Positions 37,201 through 48,583 of a stretch of 64,000 bases of DNA are shown here, in pieces. The stretch lies in NCBI GenBank assembly GCA_021613535.1, contig CP075492.1, positions 11,222,001 through 11,286,000 of the forward strand, written 5' to 3'. The number at the start of each line of letters is the position of its first letter. The first letter of the stretch is position 1. Made by a program: the position numbers and the translations under genes. The notes under the pieces are model-generated. The model ran no database searches. It saw only the letters and a program-made list of their open reading frames with translations, and was not told where the DNA came from. Source of the DNA: Adineta vaga. Lineage: Eukaryota; Rotifera.

Positions 37201-38136
37201 TGTGAATAATTGACGTATTTAGAAGAAAAAAAAAGGAAAAGCAAAATCGTCGAAGCGGACCTGTCAACTTATAACACTTGGTATTTTCTCTGTTTTACAC
37301 GCAGAGATTTGTTTGATTGTTTGATTGTTTTCGAATTCAATTGTTATCTTTAAAGTCGACGGAGAGTTTCTTGACGAAAATAGTTGTTTTTTTTGACATT
37401 TTTAATCATAATTCTATCCGACAGTCTCAACCTCAAGAGAAGATTATGAAAATCTTTCTCTTCTAAGTTCAAGATAAGTACTAAATGAGTTTCTTTTGCC
37501 TTCTTTTTTCACATCTATTGACATTGAGTTAAAATACGTGATTTAGATTAAATCAATAGAATGACGAAAGAGAAACTTTTTCTCAGATGTTCTTCTCTAA
37601 AAACGCCTCTATTCTTCTTCTTGTCTTTCTCGATCAAGTGCATTTCCATCAAAAAAATGTATCAAAAGATGTCGGAAAAAAGAACTACACTCAGATTTTC
37701 GCCTCATTCTATCTAAAAGAAAGAAAATTCATATTCAATCATCCGTTTAGGTTACATCACTCCATCATCATCACGTTTACTTATGCATCATTTTGTGACA
37801 TATACAACTGTTTTTGATAGAACAACTTGATTGTAGTTAATTCATCTATACACTACATCAATCATTTCTCTCTGTACTATAAATAAATGTTTCGGACTTT
37901 TGTTGAAACAAAAAAAAATGAACAATTTGTTATTTTTTTCTTTTGAATTTCAGATTATTTTGCTGCTGTTGTTGACCGATGGTTTGCATGTCAGGCCACA
38001 CGTCAGCTATATGTATGAAGACAAGATAAACTTGTGCTTACTACGTTTTGATCGAATCGGTCAGAACATCTACATCGATGTGCTTTTCGTGCAAGCATAT
38101 TGTGAAAATTTCTTGATAGTTGTTGACGTTTATCGT
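34233..38136. other. Non-coding, 3.9 kb upstream of the Shaw channel
   Basis: The longest gene-free interval in the window. It contains poly-T runs, a (TA)n/(GA)n patch at about 35045-35070, purine-rich stretches at 35540-35582, (CT)n at 36765-36780 and AT-rich spacer. Open frames here are low-complexity and lack domains or splice continuity. It may hold untranslated first exons and enhancers of the Shaw gene, as is common for ion-channel genes, but nothing in the sequence proves it. An acceptor-like gaatttcag ends at about 37953. Confidence 0.5.
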
Positions 38137-41100
38137 ATGGCCGATGCCGATAATCGGGTTATTCTAAATGTTGGCGGTATTCGCCATGAAACCTGTAAGT
38201 CGAAGAAAACATTTCTTACAATTGATTGATGAGACAATTTTTTTTTCTTCCAGATAAAGCTACATTGAAAAAGATTCCTGCTACAAGACTTTCCCGTCTT
38301 ACAGAAGCTCTATCAAATTATGATGCTGTCCTCAATGAATTCTATTTCGATCGACATCCAGGTGTTTTCGCACAAATATTGAATTATTACCGTACTGGTA
38401 AATTACATTATCCAACAGATGTTTGTGGTCCTTTGTTTGAAACTGAACTTGAATATTGGGGTCTTGATGCAAATCAAGTTGAACCTTGTTGTTGGATGAC
38501 ATATACAACTCATCGGTAAGAAGAGAAAAACAGCCAGACAAAAATTGAATATATATATATTATTAAAAACAATTCTTCTTGTTTTTTTTCTTTTTATAGA
38601 GATACTCAAGATGTTCTTGTAGGTCTTGACCGTTTAGATCTCGATGCTGAACCTATAACTGAAGAAGAGATACCACATAAATTTGGTTGGGATTATGATC
38701 CAACTATACGTCATAAAAATATGAGTCTGCAAGAATATATGAACTTATTACCATGGTATACACGTTTTCAACCACGTGTTTGGCAACTATTTGAAGAACC
38801 CTATTCAAGTAGTGCAGCAAAAGTACGTTCTTATTTTGAAATTGTTTCCTATGCAATGAATTTCCTATATGTATATTTTTTCTTCTTCTTAGGCTATACA
38901 AGTTGTTTCAATCTTCTTTATACTTGTTTCTATTATATCATTTTGTTTGAAAACTCATCCAACAATGCGTGTACCAACGATCGCATTCATCGATAATAAT
39001 TTTACCAATGTAACACCAACATATACACTGTATAAAGAAAGAACAGAAGCACATGAAGCATTTCAGTATATTGAAATAGTATGCAATGGTAAAGGAATCA
39101 AAAGAAATCGATTTGAAATGAATTGTTATTTTATGATAAATATGATCTTTTTTTTGTTTTTAGTTTGGTTTACATTTGAAATTATAACACGTTTTATAGT
39201 TTCACCAAAGAAATTTGGTTTTGTTAAATCACCTGTAAATATCATAGACTTTCTTGCAACTTTATCATTCTATCTTGACATCTTATTTAATAAATTCCTC
39301 CCGCCATCATATACTAATACGGATTTATTTGAATTCTTTTCTATTACACGTATTTTTCGTCTATTCAAATTAACACGTCATTATGGAGGATTAAAAATTC
39401 TTATACATACATTTACCGCTTCGATGCGTGAATTAATGTTACTTATCTTTTTTCTTGTTCTCTTTATTGTCATATTTGCATCGTTAATTTATTATGCTGA
39501 ACGTTTACAAAAAAATCCTGAGAATGATTTTACATCGATACCAATTGGTCTTTGGTGGTCAATTGTAACAATGACTACAGTTGGTTATGGTGATATGGTA
39601 CCGAAAACTTATGTCGGTATGATGGTTGGTGGCTTATGTGCATTAACAGGTGTATTAACGATTGCTCTACCCGTACCTGTTATTGTAGCTAACTTTGCTA
39701 TGTATTATTCTCATACACAAGCACGATCGAAATTACCGAAAAAACGACGACGAGTAATGGCTGTAGAACCAGTTAGACCGGCAAGAGGTCCAGGTGGTGG
39801 TGGTGGCGGTGCCGGTGGTGGTCCACCAGGTGGTGGTGGTGGAGGAGCTTTGAGTAAATTCGGTATAGAAGCTGGAATGGGTGGAGGACCTGGTGGACCA
39901 CCTGGTGGTGGTCCTAAAAAGAATGTTATAAAACAAGGAGGTGGTGGTATGGCTGCAAAACTTGGTATGACTGAGAATAATATTGTTCACAATCGTATTG
40001 GTAAGATATAGTTATATTTAAATGACTCTGACATATTTACATTTTCTTAATCAGAAATAAGATCTCGTTTGGGACATTGAGTTTTAGTTTCTAATCTCTT
40101 CTATTTAGTTACCAATAATTTTCAAACATTCCTCGAAGGTATATCATTGCTTTAATCTACTATTTTTCTTCATCTTCTTCTTCTTCGATCTATATATATA
40201 TATATACGTCTCAATTTGATCTATTTTTGTTATTCTCATAGTAAACTCGATCTATATATTTGTCGCTACTGACTTCTCCTTATCCTTCTCTCTCTCTCTC
40301 TGCTGTTTTTGTAGTTACTGATCTAAATAGACAAAGTTAATCTTTTTTTCTCTACATAACTCAGATACCCAAAATTTTAATCGATTTTCTTGTCAATTAA
40401 GTCGATATTTCATCCATTTACATAGGACATGGTGATGAAGAACGTATACCAATGATCCAACCGAGTCCGAAAATTAGTAGCCATCATCATGTGGCTAAAG
40501 TTTAACTATAAAAACACACATACACACTAACTGATATTAAATAAACTCGGATCATTTGAATCTCTAGGTACGATACTAAAATTGCATTTTCTGCTCGTTT
40601 TCAGTTCCGTTTCGTTCGAATAATATAACACGCACTGATATGATTTTCTTTATTTTTATCATTTACACACGCACGATTTTTGTTTTTGATTATTTGTATG
40701 AGCTTGTTTTTTTTCTCGAAAAGAGAGAGAGAGATACAAGAAAGAAGAAAGTTCAAGTATAAATATATCTACATTTCGTAATGAATACATTTCTTTAGAA
40801 GACCATGCATTGTGATATATGAAATGAAAATTTGTAAGTTTTAGTAGATATATTCTTATTTTCTACCCTTTTGCTCTCTCTCTCTCTCTCTCTCTGGTTT
40901 TGTTCTTCATTCTTCACTCTTCACATTCATCATATTTCTACCCGCATGTTAAATTCATTTATGATAGTAGTTTTTGTTGTAGTAATTATTTGTTGTTATT
41001 GTTCGTGATAATTCTTTTTTATTTCTTTTTAATGAGAACCGTTTGAAAAAAAAAACCATTTCTTATTTCTCTTTTTATAGAAGAAATGGAAATGAAAATA

Positions 41101-41235
41101 GAAAGTGCAAATACGTCGCCAATAAATAATAGCACAAGTACAATTGATAATCAAAATGATGGTCACCCTCATGGACAACATTCATCGTCTCGTATTCAAT
41201 CATCACGAACAGTTCTTACTGAAGTTGTATCTTGA
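38137..41235 (+). CDS. Voltage-gated potassium channel, Kv3/Shaw type, with alternative 3' exons
   Basis: Exons 38137-38194, 38254-38515, 38600-38822, 38893-39088 and 39164-40000 are followed by one of two terminal exons, 40426-40505 (551 residues) or 41081-41235 (576 residues). Both match the donor's phase. Reading through the donor gives a third end at 40011 (517 residues). T1 has [57 protein letters not shown]4 is [19 protein letters not shown], the filter TMTTVGYGD, and S6 [35 protein letters not shown] after S6 is the Shaw hallmark. The tail then becomes Gly/Pro-rich (residues about 440-505), with higher GC than the surroundings. Tail A ends HHHVAKV; tail B is Ser/Thr-rich and ends TVLTEVVS. 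Shaw channels carry fast or low-threshold K+ currents in neurons. The channel call is firm; the alternative exons are inferred. Confidence 0.94.
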
Positions 41236-41896
41236 ATAGTTTTGTTTTTCTTTTCATTATTTTATATTTATTGGTGATGCCACACTAGTCAAAGTGCCCC
41301 TCTTGTCAACATTTGAAGAGACTTGAATATTGCGTGAATGCCGTCCTATACAGCTTCTATTGTCGTTTCTCTTTTTTTTCTCGAGTTCCTTTTTACATTG
41401 TTGCCAATTGTGATTATTTCTTCTTTTTTTCCTTATTCTTCTCTCTCTGAAAACAATTGTTTTCTTTCATTTCATAGCACGTTTATTCTCTGAGAGATAA
41501 ATAAAAGAAAAGAAAAATCTAATAAGAAATAAACTAGATAAATATCTATGTATATGTATATATTTGTAAATTGATCGATCGACCGATCGATCGAATAATC
41601 GCTAGAGAGTGAATAAAAAAAAAGTGAATTTGATCTATTGCACGCATCGAACAATCAGACAACGATCGAGAAATACTAATCGCAAGGCGTAAAGAGAAAA
41701 ACTGCATATAAAGAAACGATTTCCCAGTAGATTATAGTCAAAGAAGAAAAATGAAGCGTATAACCTTGACAGTAGAACCTGTCGGGGAATTTATTCATTG
41801 ATAGATAGCAAAAAGCAAAATGATTAGTAGAGTTTGTAAAGAATGTAATCATGAAGAAGCTTTCGACAATAGAAAAATAAGTTCACCATGGTCTAT
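41236..41896. other. Intergenic, facing 3' ends
   Basis: Downstream of both Shaw terminal exons and of the 22-exon gene. It holds T-rich stretches and a GATC-rich tandem patch at 41572-41594. No gene is seen. Confidence 0.5.
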
Positions 41897-44800
41897 TTAT
41901 CTTCGTAATTCTTTGCCAAAACTTTCATCAATCCGACGAATATATTCTTTACACCACATTCGTAATGATTGCTAGAAGAAATTCAAAAATAAATAGATCA
42001 AATTATTAATCAACGAAAGAAAGAAAATCTTATTAAAAACAAATTATTACTTCACATGTATTTATTATTGATTTAATTTCCGAATGTTGAATAATTGCTT
42101 GAATCTCTTCATCAGTATATAAAGAAAATTTCCATTCCTGTGGCACAGCCTATTTTGACAAAAAGAAAAGAAAAGAAACTCGAATGTGAAAACGATCAAA
42201 TGAAAATTTACGAGAATTTCAGATTTTGATCCAGCAGTTCGTCGACCAAGATAGAGCATTACAGATGATAAAACTTTTAAACTAGTTGATTGACTTGATG
42301 TTAATTGACCAAGAATTAAACGATACTTAATTGGTTTAATTAATAACTTTAAAAGAGTACAAAGAAATATATAATTAGATTTTTTTCTCGTAAAATGTAA
42401 ATTTACCGTTGTCACTAATGCTCGAAAGATGAAAAGATCAATGAGTAAAAGTATTGCTCGTTGTTTAGTTATATTAATAAGTTTCAAATGATCAAATTCT
42501 AAATGTTCCTGTAAGAAAATGTTCAATAATAATGATCGATTCATAACAAAACAACAACAACAACATACACGTTCACATTGCCAAAAATAGTTGTCAGGAA
42601 ATGGATTTCCATTTTGAAGATAAATTGATATAGCCGAAGTTTTCGTTGTACCGAGAATACCATCCTTAGGCTAAAGATTCACATTCTAAATTTATCTCAT
42701 TTCTTCTCCAAAGTCAGGTATGACATTCAATGATAAAAAGAAACAACCATGGTAAAATCACACACACAAACATTGCCTTTAGTCAGCATTGATATGAGAA
42801 AAACAAAACTAATTTCCTTTCCGTCTCTAGTATCTTTACTTCTCGAAAGTATATTTAATCAAATATGATCATTTAAAAAGAAAAATAGAAATTCAATATT
42901 TTACCATAAATTGAATAATTTTTGAGATTATATCTTTCATTGCATTGCCAATAGTTTCAATTGCGTCGGTATAATATTTCGATGAGCTATTCAAAGCATG
43001 TTGTAATGATATTGGATGTGTAATGGCTTGAATGAGTGCATTGAAAATTGGACCATCTGGTTCAAGATATACTCGATGTAAAGCAACGAGCAATTCTTGT
43101 AAACGAATCTTTTGTATAGCTTGATTTGGTGATTGAATTGAACGATGCTAGTTAATAGAAATGCATTCATTTATCGATCTCTATTTCAATTAGACTTACT
43201 GGGCGAGTTTGATGTAATCGACGTTTAAGAATAATAGTAAAAAGAATAGCAATAGCCTTTTTTTTAAATTGATTTCGTGGAACTTTTGTTTTTTTCTTTT
43301 GTTGAAGATCTGATTCAGTAAAAAAACCAGTATCACCTAAATTACCCATCAGACTTATTCGAAATATGTGTTTTCTAATTGAATTTCATACTATTTTGTG
43401 AATTCTTCTTCTTCGGACGATTGTCTGTTGATGTATCCGTTTCTCCTTCAGATTGATCGCTTTCCGATTGTGCTATGATCGTTTTTCAAGTTAATTAGAC
43501 AATTATCGAATACATGACTTACTCTCTTTAGAAATTGATCGATGTCGTCGAGTTTTATGAGTTGAATGATCTGTAATGATTGAATGAACATATATATATA
43601 TATATTGGATATTGCCAATCAAATTAATACCTGATTTTGATGAAACATATATATCACTTGGTAATTTGATTACATGTTCAGAAGAAATCAATGGTAATGT
43701 TGGTTGAGATTCATTTTTATTCGAAGAAATTCTTTGAAAAATCAAATGATGATATATATTTGTATTAGAAAAATAATGAAAGAATTACCGTGCTTGGTTC
43801 GGTTTTTGTCCAGATGAGATTGGAGGAAGTTTAACAGGAGTTTTTTGCCCACTTGAACCAGTCATATTCATCTAAATATAATGAAAATTAGTTATTTGAA
43901 AGATATGTATTCTTTATTACCTCATCGGAATCAGGTCCCAGTTGATCTGTTCGTAATCGAAGCATTTGTTCGTACGCTTGTGCACGTCGAGAATCTTCAA
44001 GAAACAATCCATCAAACTTCGAATCTTATATTTCTACAACATACCACGTTCACTTTGACTTCGAGATGATCTATTTGTATAAATTACATCTTCATTTCGA
44101 AGATAAATCTGTTCAGGATTTATTGGTTCTATAACAAAAAGTCAAACTTGAAGTTCTCTTTTTTAGATTTATTCATACCAATATAAGAACTATAATATCC
44201 ATTGCTACTTCGTTGTTGATCAACATTTGTCTAAATAAAAACAGAATGCCTTTTCTTCATACAAAATAGAACAGAAGAATGGAATTTCAAACATTGAATT
44301 GACGAAAAGCTAAACGACGTCGAGCCATTGAATCAATTAAATCATCCATATTCGAAGATGAAAACAATTGTTCTTCTGAAATTCAAAAACATGAATTATT
44401 TGAAAGAAAAATGATGAATATCTATAAAACAAACCTTGCAAAGGTTGTAAATATAGACGAGAATCATACGAATAATTCGGAAAAAACGTACGTTGATTAG
44501 CTCGATAACGATGACTATATAAATCCTTTATAAACAAATCGAACAAGAGTTTATTTTTATCAATAAAGAAATCATCATACATGAACACGTTGAAATTCGT
44601 AATCATGTGCTGGTTTAGAATAGGTTCGATGATGATTTTCATTACTTTTTCTTGCTAAATGCGTATATCATTTCTATTGAAATTATTCAAATGAAAACTA
44701 ACGTACGTGTTTGTTTTTTTGGTTCATGACTTCGAGAACGCTGTTGTTTAGCATCCTGAAAAATCAATATCGTTTTTATTTTAATCGATATATATATCAA

Positions 44801-45510
44801 TCAAATTAATCTTACGGAATCAATTAAACGAAGTCGAAGTTTATGTATATTACCTTCAACGTTAGTCTCCATGGGTTGTATTGGAGGCTAGAAGTGAAAA
44901 AAAATTTGCAAATAAAAATGTCAAGTTTATAACGGATACAAAAAGCAACATTTTTTTGTTCTTTTTTCTTCACTTTTAAAAAGAGCACGTTAAAAGAACG
45001 TGCCGTTTCTTCTATTGAAGATATATATATATATATATATACATACATTGTTGTCATAGTTGACTGTCATCAATAGTTGAATATGATCTGATGTTTTTCT
45101 TTGTCCTGATTTTATTGAAAATAAGAAGAAATGAGATATTTCATTCGGATACCTACTGATATTTTAGACGGTATTTGTGTCGAATGTTTTTTATCCAGAA
45201 GTTCATCGTCACTTGATATGGGCATACAAATAGATTCTTCTGTCTAGAGAGAAAAATAAATCGATTATTTAGTTAACATATCAATTACCAGATTCGACTT
45301 CTCCATCAATGATGATGTACGTCTTTTTGATGATCGTTTGAAATGCTTGGATGTTAGTACTGAATCAACATCGGAATCCTCTACTTTACCGTATGGATGA
45401 TTACTTCGAGATGATGTGGACATTGATCGATCATCACTTTGTGTCGTTGGTCGAACATACGTTGAAGATGAGGATGAGCGAGATTGTGAAGAGTAACTCT
45501 CTCGTGACAT
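41897..45510 (-). CDS. Large multi-exon protein of unknown function
   Basis: Twenty-two small exons join in frame to 718 residues: 45510-45289, 45243-45153, 45105-45047, 44887-44816, 44755-44707, 44654-44581, 44525-44435, 44375-44293, 44230-44179, 44128-44045, 43994-43921, 43871-43789, 43731-43631, 43570-43523, 43472-43392, 43336-43200, 43147-42905, 42670-42569, 42508-42407, 42346-42212, 42149-42051 and 41971-41897. The N-terminal two thirds are polar, Ser/Arg/Gln-rich and probably disordered (SRSSSSSTYVRPT at the start, KRSSKRR, RSRSHEP). From about residue 430 the protein becomes compact and helical: LQELLVALHRVYLEPDGPIF, a block with LGTTKTSAISIYLQNGNPFP and DNYFWQCER, QRAILLLIDLFIFRALVTTL, and SLRMWCKEYIRRIDESFGK at the end. 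Phase agreement across 21 junctions makes the model credible. I cannot name the family. It is divergent from BAG1, 399 nt away. Confidence 0.75.
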
Positions 45511-45909
45511 CGATTTGTTTGTGAAATGAGATTAATTATGAATTCAATATGTAAGAGCAACCAAAAAATGCAAGTAAAGAAATACAACAAGAATGTATAG
45601 AAAGTTTTCTTGATTAATTTAAGTTTGGACAACAAAAAAAAGAGACCTTAGTATACAATACAAGAGAAAAGATATCTTTAGAATTAAGCAATTCAGTATA
45701 AAAATTCGCCACTATTTGTATTTACTTTTCTATTTAAATAAAAACTCATTAAAATTTTATCTTTTTTTGTTGAAACAAAATTTCGTTTTTCACTGTTTTA
45801 TAGTGCCATCTACTTTCTCAACGAGAATCTTGAAGATTGTCATAGAAACTCAAGAAAAAATGGTTATAAACATTGAAAGATTTGTCAGTTAACCAAAAAG
45901 AGTATTAAC
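45511..45909. promoter_or_regulatory. Candidate bidirectional promoter between the 22-exon gene and BAG1
   Basis: 399 nt separate two divergent start codons. It is AT-rich, without a coding region. I see no distinct box apart from T-rich runs near 45758 and 45793. The arrangement is seen; shared regulation is inferred. Confidence 0.4.
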
Positions 45910-46786
45910 ATGTCGAATTCCGAGATTAAAAGCCGATATCATATTTTACATGTTGAAGTTCAACATGGTATGTTTCTCATCATTTCAAAATTTCATTTGA
46001 ATTCGATTTATTTTTTAAGGTTCTGATCGATTTGACATTCATCTTCATTTGGAACGACCACCTGTCGTCAGAGATTTGATGATGGAAGTCGAAAAGAAAG
46101 CTCGTGTTACAGCACATAATCAACAATTAGTCTTTCGTGGTAAGATTCAGTTTTCTTCTAGTAATATAAAATAATTGTATTTTATAATTTCTTTTCTCTA
46201 TCAAGGTCAACGTATACATCAAACTCCAGATAAAGAATTAGAAAAATTTGGTATATTCAATGGAAATCATATAATGTTAATTGGAGAAAAAGTTTGATAG
46301 AAGATGAAAAATTTTCATGAAATCATAATGTTCTATTCTTTTAGTTATCTGGTAAAGAAGATGATAATTTCCGACGTTTATTAAGTGTTGAAAAAGATGT
46401 GAAATTGATTGATGATGTTCTTGAACTTGTCTGTCGAGATTTTGAAAATATCAAACAAGTAAGAAATAGCTTTGATTTGAAATGAAAAAAAAGCAAGTAT
46501 AAAAATACTTCTAGAGTCAACAAACACGTAATCAATGTGATCATATTTTAAATGATTTAAAATCTCGTGGTGAACGTTGTCGTTCAGATTTGCAAACATT
46601 TGAATCAATTGTTAGAAATTTAAATGTCGGTTCAAATGAACAGGATGCATTAAGAAAAAAGAAAGAAATTGCTGGATTAATTGAGGTATACTATCTTTTA
46701 AAATCACATCTTGAAATTAATTCATATAATTTCAGGATCGTTTGGATATTTCGAAGAATATTCTTTCAGCAATTTCATCATATTAG
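45910..46786 (+). CDS. BAG1: BAG family co-chaperone, BAG1-like
   Basis: Six exons, 45910-45967, 46020-46139, 46206-46291, 46345-46458, 46515-46685 and 46736-46786, join in frame to 199 residues. BAG1 is a nucleotide-exchange factor for Hsp70 and Hsc70 and links them to the proteasome. Residues about 10-85 form a ubiquitin-like domain (YHILHVEVQHGSDRFDIHL, LVFRGQRIHQTPDKELEKFG, NGNHIMLIGEK). The C-terminal part is a BAG domain of helices, with LLSVEKDVKLIDDVLELVCR, DFENIK, QCDHILNDLKSRGERCRSDL and ALRKKKEIAGLIEDRLD. The domain order and length equal short BAG1 isoforms. The model is complete. Confidence 0.92.
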
Positions 46787-47304
46787 AGTGCTAGTGTGAA
46801 CAATTTTTATACCTCGAAAAACTGATTTTTATCGTACTAACAACTAACTTGTTTTCTTTTTTAAATATGAATGACTTATATATTTGTAACTTAAATGATA
46901 ATAAAATCAGACGAACTCATTAGTTTGAGGGGAAATATGTCAAGATTTATAAAATTCTATGCACATAATACGAGAAGAAAAGATTTGTTTTGAAGAATCG
47001 TTCTCTAGTCTTGTAAGTATTAGACTAATCGAATGAAGATCTACGATTAGATATGACATTGAAGTCTTTAGCTGTCATTGACGATTGATTTCGTTATTGA
47101 AAAAAGAAAAGACGAAACATATTACGATGTGCATCATTGCGTTTCGTATATACATATGAAAAGTAAATGACCGAACGAACGAACGAACGAACGATGAAAA
47201 TGTGCATGACATATCTGCATTCGTTTTAGTCTCTTCGTCTTACTCAGAGTGTCTACGTGTAATATCGTTAATATTCAATATCATAGTTTTTATTTCTTTT
47301 AACC
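46787..47304. other. Intergenic between BAG1 and the ankyrin gene
   Basis: AT-rich, with AATAAA-like signal near 46898 (gataataaaatc) and a (CGAA)n tandem repeat at 47172-47195. No gene is recognised. Confidence 0.5.
47172..47195. repeat. (CGAA)n tetranucleotide repeat
   Basis: Five to six consecutive cgaa units in the upstream region of the ankyrin gene, 110 nt before its start codon. Confidence 0.8.
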
Positions 47305-48368
47305 ATGGGTTTTGCGGCAAGTAAAGAACAATTAATGGTCACAGCAATTGAATCTCAAAATATCGATAATCTCACAGTACAAATTCAAAATTTATCCTCT
47401 GAACAAATTCAGGATATATGCAAAACAATTGTACCTGATAATTCGAATCAATATACCATATTTCATTATGCAACATGGCAAGGTATCACCTGCATAGTTA
47501 GATCATACATTTTCATTTCGATTATTTTTAGATCATCCACAATTGTTAGAATTGTTCTTAGAACATGTAAATGATTTAGAAGTACGCGATGGCCTGGGAT
47601 GGACACCATTAATGACTGCTGTACAACGTGATAGTAAAGAAAATGTAAAATTATTATTGAAATATGGTGCGAAAGTTGATTGTGATACAGTTCAAGGCAT
47701 GGATCTTATTGCTAATGCTATGCATTATAATGATATCGGTATGGATACTATTTGAAAACAAGATCTTCCGATAATTATTTAATTTGTTATTTTACATCGA
47801 TAGAACTCATTCAAATTCTAATGGATCATGGTGCACAAGTGAGCAGTTCGTCAGGCTGTCAAAATGGATGTTATCTATTACATTTTGCTGCTGATGATGG
47901 CTTACTAGATATAGCAAAATTATTCATTGAACGAGGTAAAATACCAATTAATACATTAGATCAATCAGGATGGAGTCCTCTACATATCGCTGCTGGGCAT
48001 AACCATCTTGAATTCGTTAAATTATTAGAAAAAAAAAGGCGCAGATATTAATATTAAAGTATTATACAATAAAGAAAGGTTATTCTGACTAGAACAATTT
48101 GTTTTTATAGGATTCATTTGGTAATACACCGTTGGCATGGGCTAAACATATGAATGCTAAAGAAGTTACCGAAGAACTTGAAAGACTTGGCGGTACAGCT
48201 GATGATGAATGGCATGGAGAAAAATTGACATTAAATAATTGTCAGATAGAATCAGAAGTCGAACGAGGTATTGATAACAGTCAATTTGAAATGGATGAAA
48301 CAGAAGAAACGATTGCATCAAATGATAAAGATTTTATCCTGCTCGATGCCCTTCAGCGACAAAAATAG
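47305..48368 (+). CDS. Ankyrin-repeat protein, frameshift in an A9 run
   Basis: Four exons, 47305-47482, 47532-47738, 47804-48058 and 48111-48368, give 298 residues if one base is skipped. The start MGFAASKEQL (Met-Gly) could be N-myristoylated, but this is only a suggestion. About four ankyrin units follow: LGWTPLMTAVQRDSKENVKL, IQILMDHGAQV, YLLHFAADDGLLDIAKLFIE and SGWSPLHIAAGHNHLEFVKL. At 48029-48037 nine A follow LLE. Read literally this gives a stop a few codons later. With eight A the frame continues LLEKKGADINIK, a textbook ankyrin end, and enters exon 4 in phase. Exon 4 has DSFGNTPLAWAKHMNAKEV, an acidic region and a Gln/Lys end. Ankyrin repeats bind proteins; the partner is unknown. 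Confidence 0.82.
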
Positions 48369-48583
48369 AACGAACACGAATATATTTCCATTAGAAATTA
48401 TTTGTTTCAGATGTTTCAATAAAAAAAAGAACATGTTTGTCTATCTCTACATACAAATAAAAACATGATTTTCGATTGAATTTATTTAGTTTGTCATGTG
48501 TGTTTTTTTTGCAAAATTTCGAACACCGGAGAATAAGTATAAGAATTGATTTTGAATAATAAATCTTAAATGAGATTTATTCA

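Noticed and set aside
37900-38136. N-terminal extension of the Shaw channel upstream of MADADNRV
   Set aside because: The frame is open but the added residues resemble untranslated sequence, and [14 protein letters not shown] is the usual channel start region.
39733-39990. Thr/Ser-rich minus-strand open frame opposite the Gly tract of the Shaw channel
   Set aside because: Antisense of a GGT-rich coding repeat; no independent evidence.
41572-41594. GATC-rich tandem patch considered as an origin or satellite
   Set aside because: Only a few units; a simple short repeat like those at 25017 and 47172.
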